Source: Linnemannia schmuckeri (lineage: Eukaryota; Mortierellomycota; Mortierellomycetes; Mortierellales; Mortierellaceae). From it: 64,000 nt of DNA. Both the position numbers and the translations under genes were made by a program. Positions 62,201-64,000 of this stretch are shown here, piece after piece. How positions within the stretch are numbered: position 1 is the first letter of the stretch; every line of letters starts with the position of its first letter. The notes under the pieces were generated by a model. That model saw only the letters and a list, made by a program, of their open reading frames with translations, did not search any database and had not been told where the DNA came from. Location of the stretch: contig JANATG010000010.1 in NCBI GenBank assembly GCA_029449235.1, positions 1,178,001 through 1,242,000 of the forward strand, in the 5' to 3' direction.

Positions 62201-63717
62201 GAGTCGTTCGGTGAGAAGTACCCTACTTTCAAGGGAGAAGACTGGCGTGGTGGAAAGGCCGCGGGGTACTTTAACGAGTTGGCCGGAGGCATGGCAGGCG
62301 AAGGGCCGATAAGTTGAACGGAGGGCGAGGGCGAGGAGGCGTCGTTGATACTGTTATCCTGTGTCAACTCGGCAATGTCGAGGACTGTTCCATGAAAGGT
62401 GTTAGAGCGTGTCCTTTTGTCCCCCTCTCCCTCGATACCACCAGGCCCACTGTCAAGAAGCGAGCTCAAATCGTTACTCGAAAACGAGAGTTCGGGCAAC
62501 TTGAGCGTCAAGAGAGAGTCGGGGACACGAGTGTCGACCTTGGCCATTCCACCAACGCTGCTCAATGTGTCATTGCTCTTGGCAGTGGTGGAAGAGGGCT
62601 GTCCAAAGTTATTGTATAGCTCTGTCACATCGACCTTGATCTGATCATCGAATTTTTGCTCCAGTGGTTCGATCTGGTCATTCCCCGTTTCCTCCTCAAC
62701 AGTTGACGTGTCCTCTGATTCATATATCACCTCCGATGTGTAAGAGGGGGAAGGCTGTTGTTGCTGAATTAAGTCCTGTGCAATATCCTCACTAATAGCC
62801 AAGAGCGACCCCTGAGACGACGTCGACTGGCGTGACATTTTACCAGAGTCGATAACAATTTCGCCTTCATGTTCCAATCCTGGGAGCGCAGTCGGTAGAT
62901 CAGGAGAGATGGGCGAGGCGAGTGGCGATGGAATGTATTGGGGTGCACGAGGCCCCATATAGTAGCTTCCGTTCATGACGAGTGAGGTGGAGCCATGGAT
63001 TGTTGTTGTTGCTGTTGCTGTTGGCGGAAGAGGTGAGTGTTGGTGTTGTCGTTGAATAGATCGATCGAATGATGAGCCAAATATGGCAGAGGTTGCAGAG
63101 GCAACATGTTGTTTGGTTTGTTGTTGAAGGGTTGGGTAGTGGAGTTGGTGTGCATGCTGGTCCTGATATCCTTGCGACTCTAGCGAGAGCGACGATCCAT
63201 GTCTACTGTCTGTTTGATCTGACGCAGCTAGTGAATCTAGTCGATTCAAAAACAAAAATTGCTTGAGAACTTTACCTACCCTTGCCAATGAAATAATGAA
63301 CGAGAAGTGCAAGTGACATTGGCTGCACATATGTTACCTTGACTGGTGGTGAAGCTGGCGAGCGACTGGTCGGATCCTGCACCAACTGTGTTGAAAGCAA
63401 ATACTATTGATCAATCAAACAAGTTGTTGATCAGACACACAGCCTATGAGAGCGCGTTCATTGTTCACCGCGAAGTGGGGCTCAGTCGCAATCAAAAAAA
63501 AAAGGTAGCCACTTACGCTCGCCATCGATCTGGTCAATCAACTGCCTAAGGACGTGGGAATCTAGACAAACGCAGGAAAGAAGATAGGAGGGCAACGAAG
63601 GTTGAGTAAGGGTGTGTTGCTATTGTTGGGTTGTGGATCGGCATTCACGAAACAAAGTCTATTGAAAAAGGGTGGCAGACTTGAGAGCGAGAGGCACGAA
63701 CCTTCCGGAGTTGCCAT
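59292..63717 (-). CDS. Large Ser/Gln-rich protein with CUE-like C-terminus, function unknown
   Basis: Five exons join in phase to 1318 aa: 63702-63717, 63517-63561, 63338-63385, 61257-63236, 59292-61159. Exon 1 is only 16 nt and uses the unusual donor GTTCGT, so the very start is less certain. The short N-terminal segment DSHVLRQLIDQIDGE may be a helix. Most of the protein is disordered (Ser, Gln, Pro runs; CAG/CAA codon repeats at about 59730-59790). A compact, probably conserved block lies before the fourth splice site: LVFPDLSLKPIPLKAYRVRK, MTLQERNTAYSLACAEFTRA, RSGLDVWALRSMMQDRPALM. The last 45 residues (LDKLSDVLPHVDRDRLSIYLQRAYGDEMVAIGLAMSDLRSG) have the CUE layout, with a three-helix pattern and a Pro in place of MFP, suggesting ubiquitin binding. 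No family name can be given. Confidence 0.72.
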
Positions 63718-64000
63718 CCTGACTGTCCTGGCTGAAGGTCGTTTGGTCGAATTAAAAGAGGTGGATGAAAGTTGAATGAGTGAGTGGTGGAATGAATGAA
63801 AAAGGAATGAATGTTAACGAGAACAAGAAAGCAAAAGTAGAACAAAAAAGGAACAAGCAAAGTAGCTGAGGTGAAAGACAGAGGGACGGTGACCACCCAA
63901 CATGACCTAACGATGTGCCCCTTTTTTTTCTCCTATATGTCACACGTAACAATGAGACATGCTTTTTCTTATGCAATCCAGACGGGGTATTCTCTTTCTC
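63718..64000. other. Upstream region of the CUE-like gene
   Basis: AT-rich with a T-run on + near 63922-63930. No further gene is seen up to the window edge. Confidence 0.4.

Noticed and set aside
1..64000. CRISPR arrays, bacterial operons, replication origins
   Set aside because: No regularly spaced repeat-spacer arrays or prokaryotic signals were seen, and gene structure is clearly fungal.

Overview
The window looks like a chromosomal piece of a Mucoromycota fungus, most probably Mortierellaceae (Mortierella/Linnemannia type). Reasons: short GT-AG introns with GTAAGT-like donors; an eukaryotic tRNA; a fungal-type LSU rRNA fragment; and a gene set typical of that group (large F-box/LRR proteins, PHBH-fold FAD monooxygenases, ORD-only oxysterol-binding protein, FAS1 proteins). 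No operon, CRISPR or bacterial feature is present. Family names rest on motifs read by eye, and exon borders were worked out by hand from splice signals and reading phase.

Layout. 0-8 kb: N-terminus of an unidentified low-complexity protein at the window edge, then two tandem, decayed C2H2 zinc-finger genes on the minus strand. 9.6-18 kb: compact housekeeping block with an ICMT-like methyltransferase, a 1151-aa PPR protein, the mitochondrial protease Atp23 and a CMD/AhpD-like protein. 18.9-22.9 kb: a secreted bicovalent-flavin (BBE-like) oxidase facing an OSBP/Osh protein. 24-30 kb: two paralogous FAD monooxygenases in tandem, one with two micro-exons. 31-32.5 kb: a secreted double DPBB protein.

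32.5-43 kb is gene-poor and full of relics: a cysteine-rich secreted gene broken by a 16-bp tandem duplication, a dispersed 105-bp repeat, a tRNA-derived relic, about 575 bp of degenerate 3' LSU rRNA, a tRNA-Asn(GUU), an A-tailed retro-insertion with a perfect 15-bp target duplication, a C2-domain gene, an 843-bp inverted-repeat transposon and a deleted Tc1 element. 43-55.4 kb: an F-box/LRR cluster (four intact genes, one pseudogene, one 3' fragment). 55.4-58.6 kb: a membrane-anchored protein with five FAS1 domains. 59.3-63.7 kb: a 1318-aa Ser/Gln-rich protein with a CUE-like C-terminus.

The most notable themes are the LSU rDNA orphon, several target-site-marked insertions, and repeated damage of genes by short tandem duplications (16, 25, 65 and about 144 bp). 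I did not find a clearly new biochemical system. The nearest candidates are the monooxygenase pair, the F-box cluster and the conserved block in the CUE-like protein.
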